Shown: piece after piece, positions 34,779 through 47,183 of the stretch
Position numbering within the stretch: the stretch's first letter is position 1
How the letters are laid out: every line of letters begins with the position of its first letter
Program-made: the position numbers and the translations under genes
Source: Trichaptum fuscoviolaceum
Taxonomy: Eukaryota > Basidiomycota > Agaricomycetes > Hymenochaetales > Trichaptaceae
Direction: 5' to 3'
Length of the DNA: 64,000 nucleotides
NCBI GenBank assembly: GCA_910574455.1
Contig: CAJSYZ010000011.1
Location: forward strand, 744,001-808,000
The notes under the pieces: generated by a model
What the model was told of the DNA's origin: nothing
The model's input: the letters and a program-made list of their open reading frames with translations, nothing else
Database searches by the model: none

Positions 34779-37700
34779 ATGCTCGCGCGCACTCATTTGA
34801 ACATCAAGCCCCGAGTTCGCGTTCGAAAACTCCACCGCGACGGCGATGTGCTGCAGCACAGGCATGGACGACGCGCATACAGTATTTGCAGTGGCAGCAA
34901 GTCGAAGGGGAGCGCGGCGGCCAGCAGTGGAGGCGGTCGCGTCGTGCTCGGCATACGGCGCGAAGACCCAGCGAGGATTTGGGAGCGTCGGTGCCCGTTG
35001 ACGCCAGAGGCCGTCGAGCGACTCGTACATGAAGATGGCGTTGAGGTGCTGGTTCAGCCCTGTGAGAGACGCGTGTTCAAGACGGAGGAGTTCTTAAAGG
35101 TGAGCAAAGCATTTGTTCTCTGCAACTCGAATCTGATTTCGCATTTTCTTTTTCGTGTGCAGGCAGGAGCTAAACCGCACGACACGCTCGACCCCGCACA
35201 TATTCTAATTGGCATCAAAGAAACACCATTAAACGAGCTCAGGACTGATGCAGTTCCTGGTGCAAACGTCCCTCGAACGCACCTCAAGTTTTCGCATACG
35301 CACAAGGGGCAGGTGTACAACACTCCGCTGCTCAGCCGTTACCTCTCGCACTCCAAATCCCAGACGTCCCGGGTCAGCTTACCAACGCTGATAGACTGGG
35401 AGCTGCTCACGGATGCTAGTGGAAAGCGGACTGTTGGGTTTGGGTGGTATGCAGGAGGTACGCCATCTTAACATAATGCGTGATATACGCGTTAAACTAC
35501 ATTGTTCGTGAAACCAGTGGCTGGCGCTCTTGAGGGCTTAATATCGACTGCACATCTGCACCTTGCGTTAGGCGTAGCTTCGCCTTTTCTCGTAAGCTTC
35601 ACATCAATAACTAATGTCTTTTACGCTGAGATATTATATGCAGGGTACTCCGAGACCACACACGGCGCCTCTACCGAGCTTGATTTCTTCCCTTCGGCGA
35701 ATCGGAGAGAGGATAGCCAAGGAAGGCACACCACAGAGTATGGGACCGTACGTAATCGTTGTAACCGGGTAAGAGAGAGTTTTGGCTGCGTTCTCGACAT
35801 ATTATTCTGAAGCATCAATGGTTTTAGCTCTGGCCAAGTTTCCAGTGGCGCTTTGTCCGTGCTTCGCGATACGTTGCCAGTGCAAATGATCACAGCTCAT
35901 GAGCTACCTGGGCTAGTGAACAATCCCAATACTCCGCTTAATAAGGTATGTTTACACAAAGTGGAGGCCATAGGATCGTTAGGCTTAACTTCGCTGCAGA
36001 TTTATGTTCTTCACGCTACGCAAGATACGTACCTGTTTAACCGGGCGACTGGTGAACGTCCGACTAGGAAAGAGTACTACGCCGACCCTACGAAATTCGA
36101 ATCACGATTTCACGAATTGGTGAGAAATTATGGAATAGCCAAATGGATGTAGCTGATCATCCTACTCTAAAGATTGCACCATACACTACCCTCCTCATAA
36201 ATGGCGTCGGCTGGACGCCTACCTCACCCCGGCTCATGAGCACACAACAAACTATACAGGCTTTACATACGGTCCAACAGCTACGCGCTGAGCTCACGTC
36301 ACGGCCTTCAAATTCGAGCTCAGTCCTCCAGAGCGATGTGATGAAGGGGCGGTGCCAGAGCTTTGCAGATGTTAGCTGCGACATCGAAGGCGGACTTGAA
36401 TTCATGCCCCGTTCTTCCACGCTCTCCGACCCGTTCTTCTCTTTGCGCCTGAAAGCGGAGCTGCCGGAGCTCCAGATCATGTCTGTGGATATCCTACCGA
36501 CTGCCCTCCCCCTGGAAGCGAGCGAGAGTTTCAGTAAAGGCATATTACCGTACGTGCGTGGCGTGCTGAGGAGGTACAGAGGCTCGTGGAATGAAGCTGA
36601 AAAGGACACTAAGAGCGAGGACAAGAGAGAGGAATGGGAGGTGGATGAGGCGCTTGCTCGAGCGACTATTGCCGAGGGCGGGGCCTTGAAGGAAAAGCAT
36701 GAGTGGCTGTGGGACTTGGTTGATGCACATAGAAACTCTGCTCCTCAGACATCAGTGGCCGCCCAGCCGCAGCTGGGTAAAGTGCAGTCCGAGAACGAGT
36801 TAGTTGAGGAGAAGAAGACGGCGAATCAGTCATTGAGACCAGAGCCGAGCAAGACAGTGCTCATGCTTGGTAGCGGAATGGTCGCGGGGCCTGCTGTTGA
36901 GGAGATCTGTCGGAGAAAAGATGTCAGACTGGTTCTTGGTAAGCTTCATTCTATTACATTGACTTCCTGTTTTCTCAATCTTGGCCCTGATGAAATAATG
37001 CGATTTACAGCCAGCGATCAGCCAGTCCGAAACGCAGCTTTGTGCGACAAGCACGAAAATGCGACATCTGTTGTGGTTGACATGTCCAGGCCAAGTGAAG
37101 TGGAAGAGCTGGTCAAAAGGGCTGACGTTGTTATCAGGTAAGCACCTCTGGCAGTTGACTTGTGTAGACGCAATGACATGGATTTTTTTCTAGTTTGCTT
37201 CCGGTACCCTTTCACTCCACCGTCGCCGAAATGTGCATCAAGAACAAGAAGCACATGGTTACCGCATCATACATCTCACCCGCAATGCAAACGCTTTACC
37301 AAAGGTGACATATATTTCACACCAAACATGCGCTCGAAATCGCTCACCATCTTCTCTGCAGAGCGGTCGACGCAGACGTACTCATCCTGAATGAAATTGG
37401 TCTTGACCCAGGCATTGACCACTGCTCGGCCTTCGCGCTCTTAGACTCGCTCCGACGCGAAGGCAAGAGAGTGGTATCCTTCACTTCATTCTGCGGCGGC
37501 CTGCCGGCACCCGATTGTGCTGCGGATGTTCCTCTAAAGTATAAATTTAGTTGGAGCCCGCGTGGTGTGCTGAGTGCTGCACTGAACGGCGCGAAGTTTC
37601 TACTTGATGGAAAGGTGCGTGAAACTGTGTTGAGTTTGTCGCCATGAAGACTGACGTATATTTCCCATTTGTTAGCGCCGTGAAGTGGACGGAAAGGATT

Positions 37701-38570
37701 TGTTGCGCTCGAGTGTCTCGAACCTCCCCGTTTCTGAAGTGCTGAAGCTTGAAGGTTTACCAAATAGAGATAGTCTATCGTATGCTGGGACATACAATCT
37801 GCAGGAGTCGGACGGTCTGAAGACGTTATTCCGTGGAACAATAAGGTATTGAATTTGATGTTACAGAGTTGAGAACGTTATCTGACATACGAGATCTGAA
37901 TTGAAGATATCCGGGCTTCAGCGAGCTCTTGTACGCGTTCAGGCAGCTCGGTCTTCTGGATACGGACCGTAAGCTCGTTGTCGACTCATACGCGGATGTC
38001 ATTAGAGCCTCGGTGGAAGACTTGACGAATGTCTCTTTAACACAACCAAGTAGTTTCTTTTCCGCCATCAAGGATCTAGCCCCAACTTGGGAGGCTGAAG
38101 AGCTCTACCAGCATGTCAGCTGGCTAGCAGATTGTAAAAACGTTGGCATCCCTCCTCCACCTAAAGAGCCAACTCCTGTCATCGATTTGTTTGCGACTTT
38201 GCTCTCTCATAAACTAGCGTACGCACCGGGCGAGCGCGACCTTGTTGTCTTGCACCACGAAGTCATAGCGTCCGCGGCGTCCAGCTCACCTGCAACGCGC
38301 GACGAAGTCCACAGCTCCTCGCTCGAAGTGTATGGCACGCCAGAGCACACCGCGATGGCGCTCACCGTTGGCTTGCCCGTGGCGATCGCGGCTTTACGCG
38401 TCCTCGATGGTGGCTACAAGGCAGCTGGCGTGCAAGGTCCGACCGACCGTGCGATGTACGAGCATGTGTTGGATCGCTTATCGGAGCGCGGTCTGATGAT
38501 GCAGCATAGGTCGAAAAGGTATGTTGAAGGAGCTGGCGTTGAGGGCAGGTTGCAGGCGGCGTGGCAATGA
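34779..38570 (+). CDS. AASS: Bifunctional alpha-aminoadipic semialdehyde synthase (LKR/SDH)
   Basis: Starts at ATG 34779 with an Arg-rich, acid-poor leader ([20 protein letters not shown]) that looks mitochondrial. The N-terminal half is the lysine-ketoglutarate reductase domain: [62 protein letters not shown] and [11 protein letters not shown]. The C-terminal half is saccharopine dehydrogenase: [19 protein letters not shown] (Rossmann Gly motif, about 36855), [14 protein letters not shown] across an intron, [13 protein letters not shown], and a terminus ending in GRLQAAWQ at TGA 38570. Together they convert lysine through saccharopine to aminoadipic semialdehyde. Yeast makes lysine with separate LYS1 and LYS9; this fused, apparently mitochondrial form is the degradative animal/plant architecture. 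I read about eight introns, not all confirmed. Confidence 0.85.
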
Positions 38571-39237
38571 CGACAATGATACCATAAGACGGAAAAAAGA
38601 ACCTTCCGACAAGGTGTAGGATTAATTGCAATGTTAAAGGCTTTTTTTTAGTTCAAGGAGGTATTAGCATCGCAGCGCTGCTGCTCTTGTTGCACTTTTG
38701 GTATCTTAGACAGAGCTTAAATACTTTCTCCTTATTGTACCTTCACGGTATAGTCATCTGCACTATACCAAATGTAGCATATGTCGGCCGTCGATGCGCT
38801 TTGGCTCCAATGTTCTGTGTTCTGGAAACAAAAGATATGAAACTTGAACGCCAGGACTTCGATGCTGATATGCAACTCAAAATTCAAGGCTAACTCCGTT
38901 ACTGTATTGAATTGATCGAACACGTGTTGGTGGAGGTATGGTCGTCGATCCTTATTGTTGCATATATATGGACTTCCCACTAAGGGAAGAGTCATCGCAA
39001 GTCCGCTATTGTGCAACTTACCCGACAGCCCAAGCGTATAGTTGGACGGCACCGAGACAGATTGCATCGATGAGAAATTGGATTTTTTGCATCATGCATC
39101 TTATTTTGCATCCGTGTGTTTCCTTCCTTCTCTCAACGTTCGTCACCTCCGAGTGTTTTTAACGACTGCGCTTTTGGATACCTGTCGAGTTTTCTTTCCC
39201 CCTCGAACGAAACTCGTGTTTGAGCTGTTTCAAATAC
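38571..39237. other. Intergenic region
   Basis: No supported gene. A T-run occurs near 38641-38650, just downstream of the lysine-pathway gene. Confidence 0.3.
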
Positions 39238-40668
39238 ATGCCTCGATTGAATCACTTCTCTGCTTGGATTCAGCACGACTCCGATAGATTGGAGGAGTAT
39301 GGCGTACAGTATACGCCCGACCAGCGCGTAGTCACTTGCTGGATCGCCGACGGCCACGATCCTAGACAAGTCAGTAGTACATACATTAAGCATTAAAGAA
39401 TGGCTAACGAATATAATATGAAGGACCTTAAGCACGTATGCTGGCAAAGCAATGGCCTAGGACACCCCAGCCGCATCCGCCTCTCGACGGAGCGAGCGAA
39501 AGTGAACACCTGCCATCCGCCACCTTATTCAGAGCGAGCACCGTTCATGCCGCTGTCGTTAGTGCGAAACGGAGACTATGCCTCTGAACGAAAACCTCAC
39601 CCTATCGAATGCAAAGGTGTGTATGTCAGCCTCGAAGCGCACTGACCCAGTCAATCTAATACCATTACTGGGCTCCACCAGAGTGCGCGGAGGTGGCTGC
39701 TGTACTGGACGGCAAGATATGCACGATTAAAGTTGAGGTCTTCTTCTCCTCAGTTGGAGCGGGTTCCGAAAATGCGTCTGGTTCCCTGCCTCTAGTCGAG
39801 TACGGAGCGACTAAGAACGGCGGTAAGAAAGTCGGGTATGCGTATCATCGGAAGCGAATTTGTAGTGAAGTAACTTACTTCTTGCTAGTCCTGCACAGCA
39901 CGCTGTGCCGGTACCGCCAATACTTCCTCCAATGAGAGAGGTCCCCCCTCTCAGCAACGGCAGTAGTGCACCCCATATCTCTTCGTCTGCGCTCCCTAGT
40001 ATTTCAACCGTTATGGCTGAGCCCTATGTGACCTTCTACTTCCGTTGCCGACCGCGAGGTACATCCCTTTTTTCACCGTTCCTGAGCCTGCGACCTCAGT
40101 GGCTCAATAACACATTCGTTTCCTTTTATTTCAGAGATATTGATAAAGCACGGAATCATCCGCTCACGCTCGCACCCTCTGCGAAAGCGTTCTCGCTCTC
40201 CTAGCCCATGTGCTCATGGCTTCGAGCCCGAGCACTCTCATAAACGAAGTCGCTCTGCTCCCAGCGAGCTTGGCACCGACGACACGCTGACAATAGGCTC
40301 ACCTGTCATCCCCTACTACGAGTGCTCCAAGTCCATTGCGATGCCTCAACCTGGTTATCCATCGAGAAGGGGGCCTGACAGCATGCCCACGAACGGTCGG
40401 ATAGTCGGTTCTTCGTCTTCCTCAGCTGTGGAGAGCGAACCAACACTCGTAGGAGGCGTGCAAATCGAGAAGGACAGGGCCGGATACGTCGAATCGGAGT
40501 CGGATAGCGATGACGAGTTGTTGTTTAAGCTTGAAGTGAGTTACCTCAACTTGCATCCCGTTCCGACGTCAGTACTGAGCTTTATCATAGCAACGCCTCC
40601 TCGAGGCGCACCAAATGCTCAAAAAGCTCAAGATGAAGCACCACAGGAGGAAACGCACTAGACCATAG
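39238..40668 (+). CDS. DUF7918-family protein, copy 2
   Basis: The true first exon (ATG 39238 to about 39370) is short and reads FSAWIQHDSDRLEEYGVQY, then RVVTCWIADGHDPRQ, with a GTCAGT donor. Later blocks include AEVAAVLDGKICTIKVEVFF, EPYVTFYFRCRPRE and, after an intron, ILIKHGIIRSRS, the same VTFxFRxRPRxxLxxxGI signature as copy 1. Ser/Arg-rich sequence (RKRSRSPSP) and an acidic ESESDSDDELLFKLE follow. A last exon from about 40591 reads QRLLEAHQMLKKLKMKHHRR and stops at TAG 40666-40668; frame and phase favour it over reading through the GTGAGT donor. Function unknown. The basic C terminus suggests nuclear location. Confidence 0.7.
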
Positions 40669-41074
40669 ACATCGTGGAGGTCCGAAAACTGACGTCCCAG
40701 AATCGTAGTAAACCCTTGCTCATACTCATTCGCTCTTCCTTTGGGCAAGATTAGCTAGTTGAAGCGCTTATTTATCGAAATTTAGCTCACGTAGTGTAAA
40801 CATCCCCACCCCATCTTTACCGAATTTATTAACAAATGCAGAAATGCGCGCCATTGTAACAACTCCTAAAGTCAAACTCATTTCGTATTGATGAACGAAC
40901 TGACCTTTCGCGAGGCGTGTCGTCATTGGCCCAAATCACACCTTTTTGGCCCGATGCGCCGTATGTGAATAATCAAGTGCCCATTATATGAAGTAGAATA
41001 CACGTCAGCCAAGCTCGATGTCTATAATACATTAGCAGAAGGGAGTTAAAATACAATCCAGATTATAATTAGGC

Positions 41075-41734
41075 TTAGCCCCATGCGGCTATTGTACTAT
41101 GTGGGGGAAAGGAAGAGTGAGCACACAATTAGCTTTTTCATAGATTAATCACATACCTATAGTTTACTATTAAATGTCCATCAGTTTGAAAGCACTGATC
41201 AATGAAATGTCTGAGTTCATCATAGATGTATTGGTGGAGGAAATAACGTACCTTGAAGAGATTAGACACAGTGTCATCAGGTGCAGGTGAAAACGCAAGA
41301 TTGATGTACGTGAACTAGCAAGATACAAGTGTCAAAGTTATGACGAGGTATATACGGTTTGCATTACGCACCAGCGGATCTCCAGACTTCCATCCTAATT
41401 CTTTCCTTAAGAACTGTATCACGGTCTGGAAGCGGTTCGATGCTGTGATCTTGTAGAAATTTTGCTTCATAATAGGCGCGTTTCCTACAGCCTTGAACCG
41501 CACGACAACTGCGATTAGAAGAGGATAGAGTATGAGCGCGTAAACTGTACAAGTATGTAGGTTCTGGTGCGTACCTTTCGATGTGTCCCTCACCTTGTAC
41601 GTATCCAACGCAGACAAAGCTTCTGGGTTGACATCTTGTCCCCTCTCTCCTGCTAGTGCACCTGCGCCTAAAATGGGCGATCGTCCCGCGGATTGGACAT
41701 CCGGAGAAGTGGGGAGCGACAGGGGAGTTGCCAT
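41075..41734 (-). CDS. ATG12: Autophagy ubiquitin-like protein ATG12
   Basis: ATG12 is conjugated to ATG5 and forms part of the E3 that lipidates ATG8 during autophagosome formation. It starts at ATG 41734 ([17 protein letters not shown]), with a disordered N terminus and [11 protein letters not shown] before an intron. The ubiquitin-like fold follows: [40 protein letters not shown], then [33 protein letters not shown] and, after a last intron, a tiny exon giving TIAAWG and stop 41075-41077. The terminal Trp-Gly is the conserved conjugation end of ATG12. Four introns; all joins keep frame. Confidence 0.9.
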
Positions 41735-41876
41735 TATTCCTGAGGGAGACTAAGTAGTGTCTTGAAGCTCGTGAAGCCTTAGCTACGTGCAAGATAGACT
41801 TCAAAAAGTTCTGAGTTCTGGAACCACCTTGTAGAGAGCGTAATGCTTCCCAACTTGAAATCTACCCAACAGTCGT

Positions 41877-42197
41877 TCAAAACGGTCCACTTTTAAGCAA
41901 TCGATCTTCTTGCAAATTGTACTCGAATCTTTCGAGCGTATTACTCCAAGAATTGCCTGTGCGGATCTGCTTAAGTTGTAGTATCAGAGGTAGCTCAGGT
42001 CTCTTGTAGGGAATGGGTTCACGGTCAGACTGTAGAACGCGCCGCTCCGAGTCCAAGAAACTTGAATTAGTACTATAGTCTTGATTACGTAATAAAGTAT
42101 GCCAGAATGCGAAGTCATTTGGCAATAGCACTGGCAGTTCAACACTGGCATGAGCTGTATAGTTTCCACCACAAAGTTCGGCACTATCTTCATACAA
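41877..42197 (-). CDS. Uncertain ORF, 106 codons
   Basis: An uninterrupted minus-strand ORF between ATG12 and EOS1, with polar, Arg/Asp-rich composition (SERRVLQSDREPIPYKRP). I recognise no domain. It may be the last exon of a small gene or a chance ORF; a hydrophobic-looking ORF at 42305-42550 upstream could belong to it. Confidence 0.2.
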   Translation of the reverse strand: MYEDSAELCGGNYTAHASVELPVLLPNDFAFWHTLLRNQDYSTNSSFLDSERRVLQSDREPIPYKRPELPLILQLKQIRTGNSWSNTLERFEYNLQEDRLLKSGPF

Positions 42198-42536
42198 GTA
42201 GTCACACTAGCCCGATGGGATCCGCCATAAACTCTCCGGTCTTCATATTTGACTTTACAGTATCTACATCGGTTCGCATTTGCTCTTCATATCCCTAGTC
42301 TGTTCTACCTTCTCCTATCATAAAGTTGGGCCTCCTCGTGTACAGTGCAACAAACTATCGCTATCACTGAGAAGGACAAAGCAAGCGTTTGCGTACATTC
42401 GCCGTGTTTCCTAGAGCCATATACAGTAGATTCACTTCCTTCGTCCGATTGATCTACGTATGTATTGGCGAATTCTGTTCCCAACAATGTCACACAGCAC
42501 AATTGGATAGTATGCGCAAATAAGGTGAATAAAATA

Positions 42537-44299
42537 TCAACAACCTCCAAACTCGCCTTTCAGAATCATGGCCCACGCCGTGATGAAGTACAATATCCCA
42601 GCAGGTAGGACACACTTTTTACCGACCTGACGCCAATCCCACCTCCTTGGCCCTATTTTACCTTCGTCCCTTCTTATCATGTCTCCCTCGACAGTCGACT
42701 TTGAAGGTGGCAGATATAGATTGCTCGTGACCCACAGTTGGACACTACGGGATATGCATGTCGTCGTTCCGATCAACGCCCAGCACGCGACGGGACGGAT
42801 ATTGTGATCGAAGAACTTGAGCGTCAGGTGTGTTGCCGGCCAGCATATTGCCTGCAGAGCGACGAGCCGGATGAGAGTAGAGAGAGTAGCATAGTAGGCC
42901 TTCCATCGGTGAAGAAGTCCAGTTGTCAGCCGGAGACATTGTAAACCAGTTAGAATCGCCTAGTTAAAAGTGAGTTACTATGAGGTCAGGAAATAATAAT
43001 ATAAGAACAACAACCCACCCAGAGAGCGCATACAATATAATCGATACTTGTTGTTTGAAAAGATGTCGGTTTCGGTGCATAGATAGCATGGTGAATGTTG
43101 AACATGGTGCCAAACACAGCAGGAACAATCGAAAGCAAACGGCAAGCTTGGAATAGATAGTTGACTATAGTGTTGATGGAAAGCACAAGTAATGGTTCAG
43201 AGTTGGGTATCTTTCGTGACGTAGGTAGTCGGGTGGGCTATGTAGCGTAGGGCATTTAGAACATTGCTCTTACGAGATGATTTTAAAATTTCAGAATACT
43301 TACTATTTCATCAAGCTCCGTCTCAGTCTCGCCGGCACACGGCTGGCCTCGAGCAGTAGTTACTACTCTTAGTAACTCTTCCTCTCTTCTTTTCCTCAAC
43401 CTCGCGCCGGAGCCCAAGCTTCCAGTGTTAGGTGATACAAAAATCATCTCCTGCTCCAAGCCTTCGCTATCAAGTCCAGAGTCCTCGCTAGGGCTGCTCG
43501 CCGCCATCTCCGCAGAAGTATATCTCCGACTTCGTAAATTGAGGGTCGAACTTGAGTTCGGGCCCGATGTAGATATTCGTGTTTGAGAGGGAGAGGGGAA
43601 ATTCCACGCAGAGGGATAAGGCATGGATGGGAGACGCGCCGACGACGTGGATGTAGAAGCAGATGCCCGTTCGTATGCGTACGAGAACGTCTCTTCAGTG
43701 GCAGTCAACGATGCGGACGATGAAGCAGAGCTACTTCGTGCTCGGGCACGGGGCCGGATGAGCTGCGGCGACGAAGACGAGCGAGTCGGGCGCTCCCCAT
43801 CCCTGCCTCTTTCCCGATCGTGCGCGAGCGCATGTGAGTGGGAGTAGTTAGGCGCCGTCTTGACGGTTGATGGCGAGGAGGACAGTGAGCTTGGAGGAAA
43901 AACAGACGCTTGGAGAGGTGTGATAACAAGTGTTGTAGGTCTCCGAGTCTCGAGTTGTGTTTTTGAACGCGGTCGTCTCTTTACGAAAGACAAAGGACAA
44001 GTGCCTAATGATTTCGTCTGACGGTGGGTTGTACGAGCAGATATGGACGAGTTTGATGAGTTTCTCGGGTGTGGTGCTACGTCAGAATTTGGATGTGCTG
44101 TTGCCTTGGCAAGCAAGGAGGATGGGTTCGAGTTCGTTGGCAAGAGCGATGGCGAGTGACGTTTTGAAGAGGACGGTAGAGATAAAGATTGTATCCGACC
44201 TGACGAGGTTTCTATCCCGCTAATGTGGCCTCCACTAAGTATGATGTGTGCTGAAAGCTTCGAGGTTGCGACAGCTGTGCTTATGCTTGACCCTGCCAT
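42537..44299 (-). CDS. EOS1: EOS1-like N-glycosylation/oxidative-stress membrane protein
   Basis: Three exons. The first, from ATG 44299 (MAGSSISTAVATSK) to about 43307, encodes about 330 low-complexity Ser/Arg/Pro-rich residues. The second (about 43233-43022) begins PTRLPTSRKIPNSEPL and holds FGTMFNIHHAIYAP. The third (about 42959-42537) reads AILTGLQCLRLTTGLLHRW, LIRLVALQAICWPATHLTL, then IRPVACWALIGTTTC, SRSVQLWVTSNL and CVLPAGILYFITAWAM. The last blocks match Eos1, an ER membrane protein linked to N-glycosylation and oxidative-stress tolerance in yeast. Four hydrophobic helices are visible. The long disordered N terminus is an addition relative to yeast and its start is uncertain; the upstream GTG-start reading is less likely. 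Confidence 0.8.
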
Positions 44300-44314
44300 C
44301 ACGGAGCCCACGTC

Positions 44315-45153
44315 AGCACAGGAACACCATCAAGATTTTGAATTAGCTTGAGAAATTGAAAATATTGTCTCGAAGAGTGAGGGAAGGGTGTCAGTGAAGA
44401 TAGCGAGTGCGAATAGTCGACAGTCGGAGGGAGGGAAGGAGGGGCATATGATAGAGCAAAGATGAGTACGCACTTCAACCGCACCTGGTCCGCCCTTTTG
44501 AATGAATTTCTCGACTGAGTTCTACTCTCCACCGCAATTGCTTGAACGGGCTCAATGTCTTACGCCTTAGATCTTCAATGAGTAAATCACCAGTAGAGTT
44601 GAGCACATAAATTGAGTTCGGCCTGGCAAACGTTCCGGGTGTCCGAATGTCTCGAGTGCTTTGAAGAAATTGTCTCGCCGCCAACGCTCTGGGCTGGTGA
44701 ATTGAATGGAGAGAGGTACCGAACACAAGATCGAATGAGAGATTGAGTAAAACGGAATGTAGGAGGAATCGAGCACAATGCTCGATAGAATCAAGAATGA
44801 ATTGGAGACGAGGACACTGCTTATCTGAAACTCAATACAAACACCGAGGCCGCCATGCAAACGGTCAAGATAAAGTTTGCCATTATGTCGCCTTCTGAGG
44901 GTAACTCAGATTTTGTCTGTACTTAAAGGAAATAAACGAGGTGGTGGTGGTGGTGGAACGTAGGAGAGAAAGAAAGCAGTCGATGGTAAGCACTAGCATA
45001 ACTATTGATTATAGCGGATGAACCAATTTGTCCCGGAACAAGAGCATGATCAAATCTCGCGACTCGAATACTGCAATTATCGATAACATCGATACAACTA
45101 CAAATACAAAATATAGCAAGATTCTCAAATTTAACATCAGCTCGCAAACACAT
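44315..45153. other. Intergenic region
   Basis: No supported gene; short minus-strand ORFs show no domain. It contains a short GGT repeat at about 44940-44956. Confidence 0.3.
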
Positions 45154-46233
45154 CTACATCTCCCCACATTCTGTTCCAGCAAAAGGAGTTAATACTCGAA
45201 GAATGAAAGAAGTCTGGGAGATGACTCACCAACAATCTTCACTGCCAGCTTCGGACGGTTGTTCGGCCCCACCGCAACATTCTCGATCTTACGGAGAGTG
45301 AGCATCCCGTCGATAACTTTCCCGAACACGACGTGCTTCCCGTCAAGGAAATCGCATTTTTCTGTCGTGATGAAGAACTGCAAAAATCCAGGAGATCAGC
45401 TCACGCAGTATCAATAGGAGAAATTTGGACATACCTGACAACCGTTCGTATTCGGACCAGAGTTCGCCTTCAATTGATGTCAATACATAGCCAAGAAAGA
45501 GAAAAGCGTATTGCACACCATCGATAGCAGCCCCGGCCCTGTATGCTTTACTTCAAAGTTCTCATCCTATCAAATGAAGCTCCCGAGTTAAGATCTGAGG
45601 TTTGAGACACAACGCGGACGATGAAGGCCTACTGGAAATTTGTCGCCATAAATAGAGAAGGAGCCAGTACCGTCGCCTTTAATAAAGTCTCCGCCTACGA
45701 GCAAATTGTCATCTGCTATCACCTGGTAGTGATTCGTTGCGGCATACCTTGACACATGAAGCTCGGGATGCTTGTCGATTGAGGTACACATCAGACAAAT
45801 CCCCCAGATCCAATGATCTCTTCTTTGCTAGCACTCACATTCTAAGAGTACATCAGGTCAAATAAGTCGCTGATAGAAGCTTGCGAACGTACCGGTGAAA
45901 TATTGACCCTTTGTAGCCCTGTGGTCTTGCATTTACCCTATAATCATTAGAGGATTAGCACTATGACATCGAATGGCAGAAGCACCCTACCCGCATTCCC
46001 ATCGGTGCTCAGCTCACCTATACTCTCCAGTGCAAAGTTGTCTGAAGTTCTCTGCAGTCCTAAGGATGATGAATGTAGGCACAATAAGTCATAATCTGCT
46101 ACAAGGAGTTTTAGAAGAAATTAACGCACTTCGGCACAATATCACTGAACAATTCCATCTTTATCCTCCCCGCAGGCGTCTCGCCAATGTTGATGTCAAA
46201 GAAGACTATAGGGCGTTGAGATTGTGATGACAT
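45154..46233 (-). CDS. PPIH: Spliceosomal cyclophilin, PPIH type
   Basis: Peptidyl-prolyl cis-trans isomerase of the U4/U6-U5 tri-snRNP type. It starts at ATG 46233 ([17 protein letters not shown]) and continues [17 protein letters not shown], then [56 protein letters not shown] (active-site region), [15 protein letters not shown] and [11 protein letters not shown]. At the end a GTGAGT donor at about 45228 splices to a tiny last exon giving ECGEM and stop 45154-45156; this matches the conserved CGEM terminus of PPIH, whereas reading through would not. About seven introns. Both the FIKGDGTG loop and the CGEM end separate it from cyclophilin A. A MITE lies about 140 bp upstream of the start. 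Confidence 0.9.
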
Positions 46234-46376
46234 GGCCTTTACGGAGATAGTGTAGTATCGAATGTCCTTTCAAAGAGAATTGATTCAAGTTTGTCGAAAA
46301 GTTGTCCTTAGTAGGGTCTTGGCATTGGGTCGTGTGACAGCCTGCCAGCCTGAGTGTGTCATTGTGACTTTACATA

Positions 46377-47183
46377 CTGTCATGGACCGGTCCTTGTAAC
46401 ACCACTGGTCCATGTAACACTTCGCATTTCCCCCCTTTTTTCCAGCATTCCTGCACGATTAGCAGAGTCATTAGACTCTATAGCATGAGAAGATTGTGCA
46501 CAGAAAATTTTAAGCAATATAATGCAGTTGTTTATGAGATATAAGAGAAACAATGTTGGTTTTGAGGAACTTCCAAATTTGTAAAATCGACTTAAAATCG
46601 GTAAATAATTTGAGGGCACCTATTTACAGCACTAAATAAATTCTTAAAGGCCTCTAAAAATCTCCTTCAGTATCTATGCTGGATTGAGAGAGAAATAATG
46701 GTGAGTTTTGACCAAGATCTTATAGAAAGAGCCATGTAATGTTTTTGCTGCCTCCTTTCGCCCGAAAATGGCATACCTTCCTAATGTGGTAACTGCATCT
46801 AGATAGCTCTCTGTTTGTGTTCTACAACATTCTATATACATTGGATTAAGATTAAGAGTTGTACAGAGGTCAATGATATGTTTCTTAATACTTCTATCAA
46901 GTTACTTCTACAGAAATTAAAGCATGATCTCCTGTACTTGATGGTTTGGTGTCTGCCATACTCGTGGGAAACATAGTGTTACAAGGACTGAGAGACCCCG
47001 AAATGGCCTACATCTTGTTCACTATATTACTCCTTAACGGAAGCTTCAATAGTCTCAAGAACTTGTATATAAGTTATTTAGTAGACCCACTATGTATTAA
47101 AGCAGAAAATTTTGTGAAAATCGATGTTGACATGTTGTAATTACAACTTGAAATGTGGTGTTACAAGGACCCGTCCATGACAG
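46377..47183. mobile_element. 807-bp MITE with 29-bp inverted repeats, TA-flanked (Tc1/mariner-like)
   Basis: The left end begins CTGTCATGGACCGGTCC (46377) and the right end is its reverse complement, ending GTCCATGACAG at 47183. The two 29-bp termini differ at one base. A TA dinucleotide abuts each side (46375-46376 and 47184-47185), the hallmark of Tc1/mariner insertion. Part of the terminal repeat (GGTCCATGTAACAC) is repeated just inside the left end. No transposase is present, so this is a non-autonomous derivative. Confidence 0.85.
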
